Notes under the pieces: model-generated
Database searches by the model: none
Told to the model about the DNA's origin: nothing
What the model saw: only the letters and a program-made list of their open reading frames with translations
Made by a program: the position numbers and the translations under genes
Part shown: positions 32,645 through 42,647 of the stretch, piece by piece
Layout of the letters: every line of letters begins with the position of its first letter
Numbering within the stretch: position 1 is the stretch's first letter
NCBI GenBank assembly: GCA_951394045.1
Contig: OX595986.1
Location: 3,935,534-3,999,533 of the forward strand
Direction of reading: 5' to 3'
DNA from: Nitzschia sp. DOCU1
Taxonomy: Eukaryota; Bacillariophyta; Bacillariophyceae; Bacillariales; Bacillariaceae
DNA: 64,000 nt

Positions 32645-33942
32645 CATTGTATTAGTCGCAAGGAAGACGGAGCACGATCTCTGCTAGTCTCTACCTAGTA
32701 GCAATGATCTGGTTGTTTCGGGTTTTTAACTGCGTAGAGAGCAATAGGCATCTGCTCGAGTACATATTAGCTTCTGGTCTTTTCTGAGCAGCTCATCTCT
32801 ACCTATGCTACGAGATAAAAACTGTCTTGAACCATTTGACTGAAATGAACCATTTACGAATGAACATTTCCGAAAATGTCTCTATGGGCGCACTGAGTAA
32901 CGGACAAGATCCGTTGAGCCGAGCACTCCAATCACGAATCATCGATCCCAAAGTTCTTGGGCTGCCCCGAAGTTTTTGGTGGCGGGTCCCAAAGTTTTTG
33001 GGCTGCCCCAAAGTTCTTGGGATCCGCCACCAAAAACATGCCAAGGCGGTTGACCGAATTACCGCGAAACACAGTTTAAAGCGCTAAAAAATTATCGCGC
33101 CGGCCGGTCATCGCGCCAGGCGGGCACCATTGGAAGGTCCAGGTACCTGTGAGAACAGAAGCCGAAACTACTTTGCGGCATTCAAGTTCAAAGCCTTATT
33201 ATATGCCTCCTTTTACCTCTGACGCTTGTGCAACAAAACAGCGGGTTTCCTAATAGAATTCTCGATTTCGAACCACTTAAATGGGCTTATGAAAATGTTA
33301 AAGTTCAATGTCGTGCTTCATTACGTTGAAGTGCACGTCGAAGCATTCATTCGACGATCTGCCATCGACGCAACAAACATTCTACCAGTATTACACACTC
33401 GAATGGACGCATAAAGCATGTGTCCAACAGCGAACTCAACAATCCATAATTGGTTCGGATGTGTGTGAAAAGTTATAGTACAAAATTGGAAAGATCGGAA
33501 AAACGGGAAATCATCGCAGTTACACTCTTCACTACTTTTACAAACGGAATCCTAAGTACGGGCACAAACGCGCCACTTGAAGTAATCTGCTCTTTATCGA
33601 CCGGGAGGCAGCCACCTGGCAACAATGATTGAACGGTCAAGAACCGCGGGGAAACATGGGATCGTTCTTATTGTACACAAGCCACCGCTATGTAGGCTAA
33701 GCGATATTGAAGTTTTTCTTCTCCGACGTCGCTCCTGTTTGCCGCGATTTTCGTTGGCGCTACGCTCGCCCTTGGAAAGGCTCTTGGAAATAAGGCTCGT
33801 TGTTTGTTGAACTATTTTATTCTCCGCAACAATAGCAGCCACCGCTTTAACAACACGGCATTACCTGGGTCAAAGACAACCCCTTCGAACAAGAGCTAAG
33901 AAACAAAGAAAGGCAGAAAGAGTTGGCAGCGAAAATAAGGCG
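32645..33942. other. Intergenic region with hairpin-forming repeats
   Basis: About 1.3 kb with no supported gene. It contains the tandem hairpin repeat at 32947-33021. Short open frames across it are low-complexity products of that repeat or random. It should also contain the promoter of the histidine kinase gene. Confidence 0.55.
32947..33028. repeat. 41-base tandem repeat made of CCCAAAGTTNTTGGG hairpins
   Basis: Two copies, starting at 32947 and 32988. Each contains two hairpin-like 15-mers. Four in all begin at 32947 (CCCAAAGTTCTTGGG), 32966 (CCCGAAGTTTTTGGT), 32988 (CCCAAAGTTTTTGGG) and 33007 (CCCAAAGTTCTTGGG). Arms CCCAA/TTGGG can pair around a 3 to 5 base loop. The spacing alternates 19, 22, 19. 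The flank GGATCCGCCACC partly mirrors GGTGGCGGGTCC at 32978, so the whole block is also an imperfect larger inverted repeat. Confidence 0.8.
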
Positions 33943-36756
33943 ATGAACAGAGTCATGTCAACAAACGACAACATTGCTAAACAGTACAGAAAGGGTGCTG
34001 TTTATCCTTCAGATGCTGCTTCATCTCCGGAGGAGTACTTGGACATGAATTTGTCAAGGTGTTTAGAATCCATGCGTAAATCAGTTGTACACGCCAAAAT
34101 GGGGGCTAGTTCGAATTCAGATGTTGCTGCAATAGCGAGTGTTACGATGGGACTACCAGCGACTAGAGGACACAGCCCGTTAACCTCCAACGCGGGAATG
34201 CCGGACGGCGATGAAGAATGTCTAAGTGGCACTCCAGACAGCAGTGAAGACGGTTGCGAAACGTCCCGGATAGACAGGGAAGTACGACGGTTACAGGTTC
34301 TGAAGAGTTATCTTGGTGTACTCGACGCTGATCATGGCAACAAGTTTGAAAGATTGACAGCCCTGGCCAGTCGAATATTTCGGACGTCAATGGCAATGGT
34401 GACTATATCAGACCTGAATAAGCAATATTGCATCTCGATCCGAGGACTAGACTTCACATCGGGCACAAAATCGCCTTTCTGTTCACAAGCAGTGCTTGCG
34501 GATTGCGATTTGATGGTTGTACATGATGCAACGAAGGACAACAGATTTTCAAACGATCCTCAAGTAACCGGGTATCCGAATGTTAGGTTCTACGCGGGCG
34601 CCCCACTAATCTGCCCTGAAGGCTATCGCTTAGGAACTCTCTGTGTGATGGACTCGACCCCAAGAACTGATCCCGTGGCCCTGGAAGACAAGCAAAGTCT
34701 TATGGAACTAGCAGCCATGGCGATGGAGGATCTTGTGGAGCTGCGACAGAAGAAACAGTACGCTCTGAATGACCCGTCTCAACAGATTGCATGCACCGCT
34801 CATGATTTACTAACCCCGCTGACTGGAATAGCACTCAGTTTGTCCCTCCTCAGAGAAGACGAAGGATTGCAGGGAAAGCTATCCGAGCAGCAAAGGGATA
34901 TGATCGAAACTGCTGCGAATTGCTCGACTGTTATGAACAGTATATGCCACAAAACAATGGATTTCTTCCGACAACAAGGGAGAACGAAAGACGCTATGCA
35001 GCCGCCGCAATCACGTCGACGGGGTGACTCCACTGGAAGGATGGGCCCTTCTACGGTGAAAACATCGGTACTTGTGAAGAACCTCAATATGGTGATGGAA
35101 CCGTTCCCGAAGCAAGTCCCCATGATCATTTCGGTAGATGAAAGCGTCCCACCAGAGTTTGTCAGCGATGATATGAAGATTTTCCGCTCAGCATCCAACT
35201 TCTTAACGAACGCCTGCGCGAAAACAGAATCAGGCTCCATCACTCTTCGAATATTCAAAAGAACCAACCCGGATAGCGACGAAGATGAGCTTGTGTTCGA
35301 GTGCGAGGACACTGGCCCAGGAGTTGACATTGAAAAGTATGCCTATCTGTTCAAACCGTTACAGGATGGCCAGGACCCGCTGTATACAGCAGGTAATCGG
35401 ACCATCTTGAACAATACGCCCGCTGGGACTCTCTTAGAAGGAGTCGTCCAGAACGCTGGGCTGGGTTTGTTTTCGGTTGCCACTCAGATAGGCTCCCTTG
35501 GGGGCAAGTACGGCTTTCGCCCCAGAGTGGGTCTTGATTCATCAAACAGCGATGACAAAGTACATGGCTCGATCTTTTGGTTCTCCATCCCGCTTGTTCT
35601 TCCTGGCGCCCTTGATGCTGAGGAGTTGGCGCAGATCCACGCGGCCGCAGACAGCACTCGATCGTCCGTTGCATCATTAAAGAGGTCCGGTAGTTCCCTT
35701 TCCGAGGGTATAGGCAGGCGCCGATCTGGTATGATTCGTGTGGGATCATCTTCTGAGGTTTCCAAAACAAGGAGCGACCAAAGTCTGACCAGACTTCAGA
35801 ACGAGGATGCAATTGAGGCGTTCGCGGCGACACCGAGCAGCATGAGAAACAAGCGATTTCGACTCCCTGAAACCTCATCGCGGATACCTCAGGCTCTCGT
35901 GATTGAAGACTCGTTGGTGGTTCGAAAGAATCTTGCGCGCGTGCTGACCAAACTGGGGTTCGAGGTGGCAACGGCTGTCAACGGAATGGAAGGCTTAAGG
36001 GAACTGAAAGCCTCGCTCTTTGATGTTGTCTTGTGTGACTTCTTAATGCCCGTAATGGACGGGCTGGATTGCATCCAGCAGTACAGGCAGTGGGAAGCTT
36101 TAAATCGTCCCTTCTTCAAGCAATATATAATCGGCATCTCTGCTCACGCGAGTGACAAAGATGTGGAGCAGGGCTTTAAGATTGGGATGAATGGGTTTCG
36201 ATCCAAGCCTCTCACATTCAAAGATGTGGAGCAACTCAAGCAAGGGAAAGAGTTTAAGCGCAAAAAGGAGGAGCTCGACAACCTTGGGCACGAAGTCGAG
36301 GTCCTCAAGCGGCGAAGGTTGGAACGCGATTCCGACCGAACGCTTTTGGCTGTGCCGGACCAAAAGGTCTGCCTGGTTGTGGAAGGATCGACCGTGATCT
36401 CCAAGCTTGCCGAGATTGCATCTGCAACAATCGGTTGGCAGGTTGTGTCCGTCCTCGATTCGGACGATGCCCTTGACCTCTTGAAAGTGCGTAACTGGGA
36501 TGCAGTTCTGGTCGATGACGACCTGGGCTGTAGTCGCTGCATTTCCAATTTTCGTGAGTGGGAGAAGAAACACCGTGTAAACAGGCAGAAAAACGTTATT
36601 CTGGTGAGCGCCAAGTACGCACCGAACCAGGATGCGGGTACGTCCTTTCAAACGCCGACCGGCTTTGATGGGGCCCTTGCCAAACCGATTGAACTGAACT
36701 CGCTTCAGTCCTTTCTGAAGGATGCGAGAACCAGCTGGGAAATCGTTACCCGCTAG
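33943..36756 (+). CDS. Hybrid sensor histidine kinase: GAF, HisKA, HATPase, two receivers
   Basis: 937 residues in one open frame, ATG at 33943. A GAF domain spans about 105-265 (RRLQVLKSYLGVLDADHGNK, IRGLDFTSGTKSPFCS, NVRFYAGAPLICPEG). The H-box is TAHDLLTPLTG with phospho-acceptor His287. The ATPase part has an N-box (SNFLTNACAK), G1 (CEDTGPGVD) and G2 (NAGLGLFSV). Receiver 1 (about 648-765) is complete: VIEDS, Asp699 in VLCDFLMPVMDG, a switch region GISAHAS and Lys in RSKPL. A coiled linker leads to receiver 2 (about 805-935), with VDDDLG (Asp858-860) and the Lys of ALAKPI but a looser fit elsewhere. No membrane segment or signal is seen, so a soluble sensor is likely. Ligand and output are unknown. 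Confidence 0.9.
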   Translation: MNRVMSTNDNIAKQYRKGAVYPSDAASSPEEYLDMNLSRCLESMRKSVVHAKMGASSNSDVAAIASVTMGLPATRGHSPLTSNAGMPDGDEECLSGTPDSSEDGCETSRIDREVRRLQVLKSYLGVLDADHGNKFERLTALASRIFRTSMAMVTISDLNKQYCISIRGLDFTSGTKSPFCSQAVLADCDLMVVHDATKDNRFSNDPQVTGYPNVRFYAGAPLICPEGYRLGTLCVMDSTPRTDPVALEDKQSLMELAAMAMEDLVELRQKKQYALNDPSQQIACTAHDLLTPLTGIALSLSLLREDEGLQGKLSEQQRDMIETAANCSTVMNSICHKTMDFFRQQGRTKDAMQPPQSRRRGDSTGRMGPSTVKTSVLVKNLNMVMEPFPKQVPMIISVDESVPPEFVSDDMKIFRSASNFLTNACAKTESGSITLRIFKRTNPDSDEDELVFECEDTGPGVDIEKYAYLFKPLQDGQDPLYTAGNRTILNNTPAGTLLEGVVQNAGLGLFSVATQIGSLGGKYGFRPRVGLDSSNSDDKVHGSIFWFSIPLVLPGALDAEELAQIHAAADSTRSSVASLKRSGSSLSEGIGRRRSGMIRVGSSSEVSKTRSDQSLTRLQNEDAIEAFAATPSSMRNKRFRLPETSSRIPQALVIEDSLVVRKNLARVLTKLGFEVATAVNGMEGLRELKASLFDVVLCDFLMPVMDGLDCIQQYRQWEALNRPFFKQYIIGISAHASDKDVEQGFKIGMNGFRSKPLTFKDVEQLKQGKEFKRKKEELDNLGHEVEVLKRRRLERDSDRTLLAVPDQKVCLVVEGSTVISKLAEIASATIGWQVVSVLDSDDALDLLKVRNWDAVLVDDDLGCSRCISNFREWEKKHRVNRQKNVILVSAKYAPNQDAGTSFQTPTGFDGALAKPIELNSLQSFLKDARTSWEIVTR

Positions 36757-37413
36757 CAAGCTCCTACTCTTACGAAATCAAACCAACGGGCGCTTGCCAC
36801 TGCTGGCCTGTTGAACCTGCAGGCATTTACTTCGGGGGTAGGTGCCTTATAAAGCTACTTTTGCTAATAGCATCCACTAATGAGCTAGACAGAACGGTCG
36901 AGCAGTGCTGTAGAATTCAAAGAACCACAGTAGAGGGTCCTATCTAGGTTCTATATTCCAGATGCCCTAGAGGATATCGATCCTCCTCTTCGGTCAAGGT
37001 AGTTGCGAACTGGAAAGTGCCTACTCTAGCTACTTTAACTATTGCTCTACTAGTAGAGAAGAACGATTGGGTGCAGTAGTCCACAGTAAAAAAGGCATGG
37101 CGCGGAGCCAGAGCAAAAGGAAGAGGAGGGCTTGAATGTAGTGCTCGAGGAGAGGACGAGGATAGCCTTGTGACGACTCGATCGACCGCTTCGAAGATCC
37201 TTCTCATTTTTTGATTTCGCCATGCCATCATCATCGTCGTCTCCCTCCAGCCTTCGCATAGTCAACAACCGGTACCATCGGTATCATCAGAGCCTTGGAC
37301 AGTCGGTCTTGTAGTATAACAAGATCACACGCACCTATTGACGCCTTCAAAGGGTTTCTCCATCTATCCGTCAGTCTCACAAGGATTCTACTTTTTTCAA
37401 TTTGCGCCGTGTC
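36757..37413. other. Intergenic spacer
   Basis: About 650 bases with only shadow-like open frames. It contains a CTACTAGTAG palindrome at 37047-37056. Probable promoter of the cyclophilin-like gene at its right end. Confidence 0.5.
37047..37056. repeat. Palindrome CTACTAGTAG
   Basis: Perfect 10-base palindrome in a spacer, related to CTACCGGTAG by the two central bases. Also found at 45016 and 48718. Confidence 0.75.
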
Positions 37414-38310
37414 ATGGTCGCCATCAACGCAAAGTCGACGCTTGCAACGGGTCATGGTAGGATGCACGAGACGAAACTCGGAACTTTCATTTTGATATTG
37501 CTGGCAGCCGCTTTTTGGTTCTACGGTGGACCCGTCATCACACGGGACTATGAGCCGACCCTCCCTGCCCCTCTCCCGGAACCTCCGGCACCAAAACTCC
37601 AAGTCGACGAATCGCCTCCGGTGGACGCGAGCACAGTCCAACACCCACAGTGTCCAGTCACTTCTATTGCCAGCCTTTCCAAGGCAGAAATAGAGCCCAA
37701 GGCTGGTCTGCGTCACATGGTGGATCCCCCAGCCGGTGGAAAGTTGACGCTGGTTTGCTGTGAAACGACCAAGGGGCATTTTTCAGCTTTGCTCCATCAT
37801 TCCTGGGCACCGATGGGTGTGGCTCGACTCGTGGAGATGATTCAAAGCAACTATTTCTCTTCCAAAATACCTTTCTTTCGTTGTACGGATGCGTGTCAAT
37901 TCGGTTTGTCGGGAGATCCCGAAGAAACCAAGAAATTCAATGCCCCGTTGCAAGACGACCCGGCATGGCTGCCTCCGGGCAAGGACTTTCGGCAAAACGA
38001 GCTCGGCATCAAGCGGTATCCTCCGGGAATGTGGACGTATGCAGGGTCTGGACCGAATTCGAGATCCAATCAATTTGTCATTACTCTCAAGCCGAATCCA
38101 TTCATGGGCGGTGGATCACCATGGGAAGTGCCTCTTGGAGAATTCGTGGGGAAAGAATCCTTTGGTATCTTGCCAAAGATCTTCAACGGGTACGGCGAGA
38201 AAGGGCCGGGTCAAAATTTGCTACGGGCCGAGGGGAATTCGGAGCGGGTTCAGAATGAGTGGCCGCTGATGGATTACATTTTGGGCTGCCGTGTCGTGGA
38301 CGAACTCTAG
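37414..38310 (+). CDS. Membrane-anchored cyclophilin-like protein
   Basis: The ATG at 37414 gives 298 residues; the longer frame starts at a TTG, and an ATG at 37462 is also possible. A single hydrophobic helix near residue 20 (LGTFILILLAAAFWFYGGP) looks like a signal anchor, followed by a Pro-rich stalk. The rest resembles a cyclophilin fold: CETTKGHFSALLHHSWAP, then FFRCTDACQFGLSGDP in place of FHRVIPGFMIQGGDP, SNQFVITLKPNP in place of SQFFITT, and LGEFVGKESFGILPKI. The Arg of the first motif and the Gln-Phe of the second are kept; the aromatic in FHR is changed. It probably faces the lumen of the secretory path or Golgi. Isomerase activity is uncertain. Its stop lies 48 bases from that of the convergent CCT4 gene. 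Confidence 0.72.
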   Translation: MVAINAKSTLATGHGRMHETKLGTFILILLAAAFWFYGGPVITRDYEPTLPAPLPEPPAPKLQVDESPPVDASTVQHPQCPVTSIASLSKAEIEPKAGLRHMVDPPAGGKLTLVCCETTKGHFSALLHHSWAPMGVARLVEMIQSNYFSSKIPFFRCTDACQFGLSGDPEETKKFNAPLQDDPAWLPPGKDFRQNELGIKRYPPGMWTYAGSGPNSRSNQFVITLKPNPFMGGGSPWEVPLGEFVGKESFGILPKIFNGYGEKGPGQNLLRAEGNSERVQNEWPLMDYILGCRVVDEL

Positions 38311-38358
38311 ACTCTAGCCTTTAGTAACCTTTTTTGTTTCTTTGTACTCGTATATTAT

Positions 38359-40066
38359 TTATTGCACAACGACAAGATCATCAATCTTCATCATCATGGC
38401 TACCGTCTCGGTGGCTAGTTGAATGGCCGACGTGGAAACCAGCAAAGGCTGCACCACATTCAGCTCATACATGTCGGACACGATACCCTTTTTGACATTG
38501 ATGCCCGCACCCAGCATTCCATCGTTGTGCTTCTTGCGCAACTCTGTTACCACTTCAATGGCCTTCATTCCCGCATTTTCTGCCAAGGTATACGGAATTA
38601 CTTCCAAGGCGTCGGCAAACGCTTGGAAGCAGTAGGCATCCATGCCCGTTAATTGTTGCGCATACTTGTGGAGTTTCAACGAGGCCTCCGTCTCTGGGGC
38701 ACCTCCTCCAGCAATCAAGGCACGTTTCTTGACGAGCGATCGGACCACGCATTGAGCATCGTGCAAACTTCGTTCGGCCTCACCCAAGACAAATTCATTG
38801 GATCCTCGCAACAAGACAGTCATGGTCTTTCCTAGATTGGGCACTCCGGTAAACTTGACTACTTTGGTAGACCCGCCCTCCATGAGGACATCGGCGACAC
38901 GTTCCGCGGATCCGAGCTTATCCGCCGTCATTTCGTCAGGATGAGCCACGGGTGTGCATCCCAAAGTTCGGCAGATAAATTCAATATCCGTTCGTTCAAT
39001 GTCCGTGACCACGAGAATATCCATCTTGGCCAAAAAGTGTAGCGACAATTCATTGTAGGCATCCCGAAGAATCGACTTTTGAATCAACACGACGTTAGCT
39101 CCCGCTTTCTTGATGGCCTTGCATTGCCCCAAGATATACTTTCGTTCTTCACGAAGAATACGATCCATGGCCGCATAGTCACTGACAACTACGTTATTGT
39201 CCATGTCCGTCTTTGGGGCGGACAAGCAGTACTGAATAAGGGCAATCTTGGCATTGTTCATGGTACTGGGGCCACCAGCCGTCTTGGTAGATCCCTTGGT
39301 CAAAACCAGTCCTTTGATTAGTTCGGTATCATCGACCGTTCCCCCCACTTGAGTGACGAGACGAATGTCCTTCAAATCGACCGATGTCGACGTTGCGAGA
39401 TCTTCTACAATTCCCAGCACGGAATCTACTGCAATCGGCGCCAGCAAGTCCGAATTCTGTGCCACTACCTTGCTACTGAGGCATGTCTCTACGGAATTCA
39501 AAAGCGCTTCCCGATCCCCCAAATCCACAGGTTTGGACATTTCTTCCAATATCTCACAGGCCTTGTCGGCCGCATTGAGGAAGCTCGTGGAAATAGCTGT
39601 GGGGTGAATGCCCTTGGCCAATAGAGACGAACATACATTCAACAAGGCGCCCGCCAAGACTACGACCGTCGTGGTTCCGTCTCCGGCTTCGATATCTTGA
39701 GATTGTGACAAATCCACAAGCATTTTGGCGGCGGGGTGCATGACCTTCATTTTGCTCAGAATGGTAGCGCCGTCGTTCGAAATCAAAATCTCGCCATTTT
39801 CGAGTTGAAGAAGTTTGTCCATACCACGAGGACCTAATGACGTGCGAACGGCACTTGCAATAGCCTAATCATTGTGACGAAGAGTAGTAGTCGCAAAACA
39901 CAAGACACAACATGGAGTGAGAACACGCCTAAAGTTCCCCAGCGGCATTGCCCGCATTGTTCTCGTTCACCACATGTCTCACCTTTCCCGCCACAATGTT
40001 GGATGTGCGGACATCCCTTCCCTTGGTACGTTCTTGATACGTTTCTCCTGTCGAGGCTCCCGTCAT
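38359..40066 (-). CDS. CCT4: T-complex protein 1 subunit delta (CCT4 chaperonin)
   Basis: Two exons on the minus strand: a short first exon 40066-39983 (28 codons, ending RTSNIVAGK) and 39864-38359, with a 118-base intron; 529 residues, normal for the family. CCT4 is one of eight subunits of the cytosolic TRiC/CCT ring that folds actin, tubulin and other proteins with ATP. Motifs: [39 protein letters not shown] (nucleotide binding), [29 protein letters not shown] and [12 protein letters not shown]. The first-exon assignment rests on the match to the subunit N-terminus and correct splice signals. Delta is chosen over other subunits by the sequence around RTSNI and MDKLL; this is from memory of the family. 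Confidence 0.9.
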
Positions 40067-40551
40067 TGTTACTAGATGTGCTTAATATGGAATGATAGGA
40101 ATGTGTATGTGTCGCTCTACCTCTTTCGGTGGGTCGATCATGGTCAACCCGCTTTTTTCTCGGCGGTGGGCATTGCTCGGTCTGTCTGCCCTTCCAAGTT
40201 CGGAGGCAATCCGCGCGCATCGAATGCGCGGCAGGCGCGTCCCCGCCGTTTATTCGCGAGTGACGTAATTCACGAACCCCCGATCCTAGCGATCTTTTGG
40301 AAAGTGTCGGCAGCACAAGAAAAGCACGGAGCCGATGACGATCTTCCATCGTCATCCATCCCGAAGCGTTGAGGGATACACCCCTTGATGCACACAACAA
40401 GTGAGGGCGTCGGCCGAACCTAAAAAAGCGTTCCAGAGCGTCGTGCAAGGAGAAGGATACGATCCTTGTGACGTGTTGCTGCAAGAATACGCTGCTATCT
40501 TCCTCTTTTGTGTTATTATTGATTGATTGATTGATTTAAGGCAACAATATC
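40067..40551. promoter_or_regulatory. Divergent promoter region, CCT4 and coiled-coil gene
   Basis: 485 bases between two divergent start codons. A GATT microsatellite (about 40520-40535) lies just before the coiled-coil gene's ATG. A minus-strand frame across this area is a shadow and lacks a domain. Confidence 0.45.
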
Positions 40552-42537
40552 ATGTCCTCTCGTCAAATAGTAGCTGCCCAGCAGCAGACGCCGAATTCCG
40601 GTCGGTCGAGCCACAATGGCACCACGGGCCGAACGATTCGTTCGGTCAAACTCTTTCACCTGGCAACGACATTGGGTGTGGGCCTGCCACAAGGGCTTGC
40701 ATTCACCTCTTCCTTGACTACAACGAGGCCGCCATCCGTCGCCTTTGTCCCCACTACAACCTTTGGTGCTGGCCATGGCAGTCGGCATTCCTCCTCCAAA
40801 CCAGCACTGACCACACGTCAAATGTTGGGGTTTAGGAATCATGCTTTCTATGATGAAAGTAGTAGTCCAACGGCACTGTTCGCGACAGAAGAAGAGGAAT
40901 ATGTGGAAGTGGAGGATACGGGAGCCTTTTTGGATCCCCATCCACCGTCCATCCCTCCCATTGTAGACGAACAGCTGGAAAATGACTTGATGGAAGCCGA
41001 ACGTCGGATCCAACTGTATGAAATGGAAATTCAAATGATGCGCGAAAAGATTGAACTCAAGACACAACAATTGGAAGACGAACAAAACTCGTTTCGAGAA
41101 GAAAAGTCCAGTTTGATGGATAAAATTGCCCAATTTACCAGCATGTTGGCCCAGCGAGATGAAGAATTGCAGCAGGCCACGGCCGGACCTAGCCCCGACG
41201 CTATTGCTAAAGAAAAAGCCTTGCAAGAGGAAATTGACTCTCTCAAAGCCCAATTGGAAGCCAGCACGAGTGCTTACGAAAACGAGTTAAAAGTTACAAA
41301 GGAACTCAAAAAACGATACGAAGAAGCCAATGATGCCTTGGAGTTTGAACAAATGGCGTTTGAAAAGGAAAAGGCGAATTTACAAGAAACCATTGAAGGC
41401 GAACGAAGAAATATCAAAGCTTTGGAAAACAAATTGCAAGAAGCACAAGCATCCTTTGAAAAGATTCGCGACGACCTCATGAACAAGCTTACATTGGAAA
41501 CAGAAAAGTTGCTCAATACGGAAAATGCCTGGGAAAAGACCAAAGAAGCCCTCCAAGCTGCCCAGAAAAGCTTGCAGGATGCCCTCAAAGAAAAAGAAGA
41601 TACATTGGCGGAGAGTAAACGAGAATTGTCATCGCAGCGTCAACGCTTTGATGCCGAACGAGACGAATTAAAGCAGAAGATCCAAGTCGAACAAATGGCA
41701 ATCAAGAATGTCCGTCAGGAACTAAAAGAAGAACAGGAACGATTTGAAAAATCAAAGAACGAGCTCGAAGCGGCGATTGCCAAGGAACAAAGCACAGTAC
41801 GAAGATTGCAAGAGGAAATGGTACGTGAGCAGACTCGATTCGAAACTGATCGCCGCAATCTAGAGCAACGCATCAAGGAGGAGTCGGAGCGATTATCAAT
41901 GGTCGAAAAGGAGCTTGCCAATGAGCGTGACAACTACTCCAAAATGAAAGAACAATTGGAGTATAAACTTTCGGAGGAAATTCGGGTTGGTAAGCTCAAG
42001 AAACGACAAATGAATGATCGATACAACGAAATCCGTAAGGAAATGACAGCATTGTGGGAAGGTGCCAAGCGAGATGCGCGCAAAGAGCAAGATCGGCTCA
42101 TCAAGAAGTATGATAAGAAAATCACCGAGGTGTCAAAGAAGGTTGCTCGTCTAGACAGTGACCTCATGGAATCGCAGGCCTCGAAGAAGGAATTGGAGCT
42201 CCTCCTGGCCGAGGCAGAAGCCAAGCAAGCGATTATGCTAAACGAATCGGCGGCGATGGAATCCAAATACAAGGCAACGCTGAAAGATCGCGAAGGTACC
42301 ATAAGTGAGCTCCAAGTCAATATCACTGGGTTGAAAAGAGCAATCAGCGACAAGGACGCCATTATTGAGACACAGCAGCAACAAATTGAGCAGTATGAGA
42401 CCAGCTTTCGCGCCTTTGCACGCTTGTCGCTTAAAGTCACTGGCAATAAATTCAAGAGTGCCGGAAAGCAAGTGAAACGAGCAGGGGGCTCGTTGAAACG
42501 ATTAATCCAGAACAACCCCCCGGAAGATCTGGACTAG
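40552..42537 (+). CDS. Long coiled-coil protein, possibly plastid-associated
   Basis: 661 residues in one open frame, ATG at 40552. From about residue 140 to 640 it is an almost uninterrupted coiled coil rich in Glu, Lys, Gln and Leu, with recurring blocks such as LEEEQ/LKEEQERFEKSKNELE and EEMVREQTRFETDRRNLEQ. The N-terminus has a hydrophobic run starting near residue 33 (LFHLATTLGVGLPQGLAFTS), whose LAFTS end resembles a diatom plastid cleavage site, though it is far from the Met; a later TALFATEEEE also resembles plastid leader ends. The tail is basic (KFKSAGKQVKRAGGSLKRL). Myosin- or SMC-like matches would be expected by composition only. Role unknown; a structural or tethering protein is a reasonable guess. 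Confidence 0.7.
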   Translation: MSSRQIVAAQQQTPNSGRSSHNGTTGRTIRSVKLFHLATTLGVGLPQGLAFTSSLTTTRPPSVAFVPTTTFGAGHGSRHSSSKPALTTRQMLGFRNHAFYDESSSPTALFATEEEEYVEVEDTGAFLDPHPPSIPPIVDEQLENDLMEAERRIQLYEMEIQMMREKIELKTQQLEDEQNSFREEKSSLMDKIAQFTSMLAQRDEELQQATAGPSPDAIAKEKALQEEIDSLKAQLEASTSAYENELKVTKELKKRYEEANDALEFEQMAFEKEKANLQETIEGERRNIKALENKLQEAQASFEKIRDDLMNKLTLETEKLLNTENAWEKTKEALQAAQKSLQDALKEKEDTLAESKRELSSQRQRFDAERDELKQKIQVEQMAIKNVRQELKEEQERFEKSKNELEAAIAKEQSTVRRLQEEMVREQTRFETDRRNLEQRIKEESERLSMVEKELANERDNYSKMKEQLEYKLSEEIRVGKLKKRQMNDRYNEIRKEMTALWEGAKRDARKEQDRLIKKYDKKITEVSKKVARLDSDLMESQASKKELELLLAEAEAKQAIMLNESAAMESKYKATLKDREGTISELQVNITGLKRAISDKDAIIETQQQQIEQYETSFRAFARLSLKVTGNKFKSAGKQVKRAGGSLKRLIQNNPPEDLD

Positions 42538-42647
42538 AAGTGATGCGATGATTCGAACGATGAGATTCTGCTAGATAGAGTAATAGGCATAGTGACACAT
42601 TTACAAGCTGCCTAATTTAGACGACAATAGTTCGATGTAAACTAATT

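Noticed and set aside
32808..33087. Opposed frames across the hairpin repeat
   Set aside because: They simply translate the palindromic repeat on each strand.
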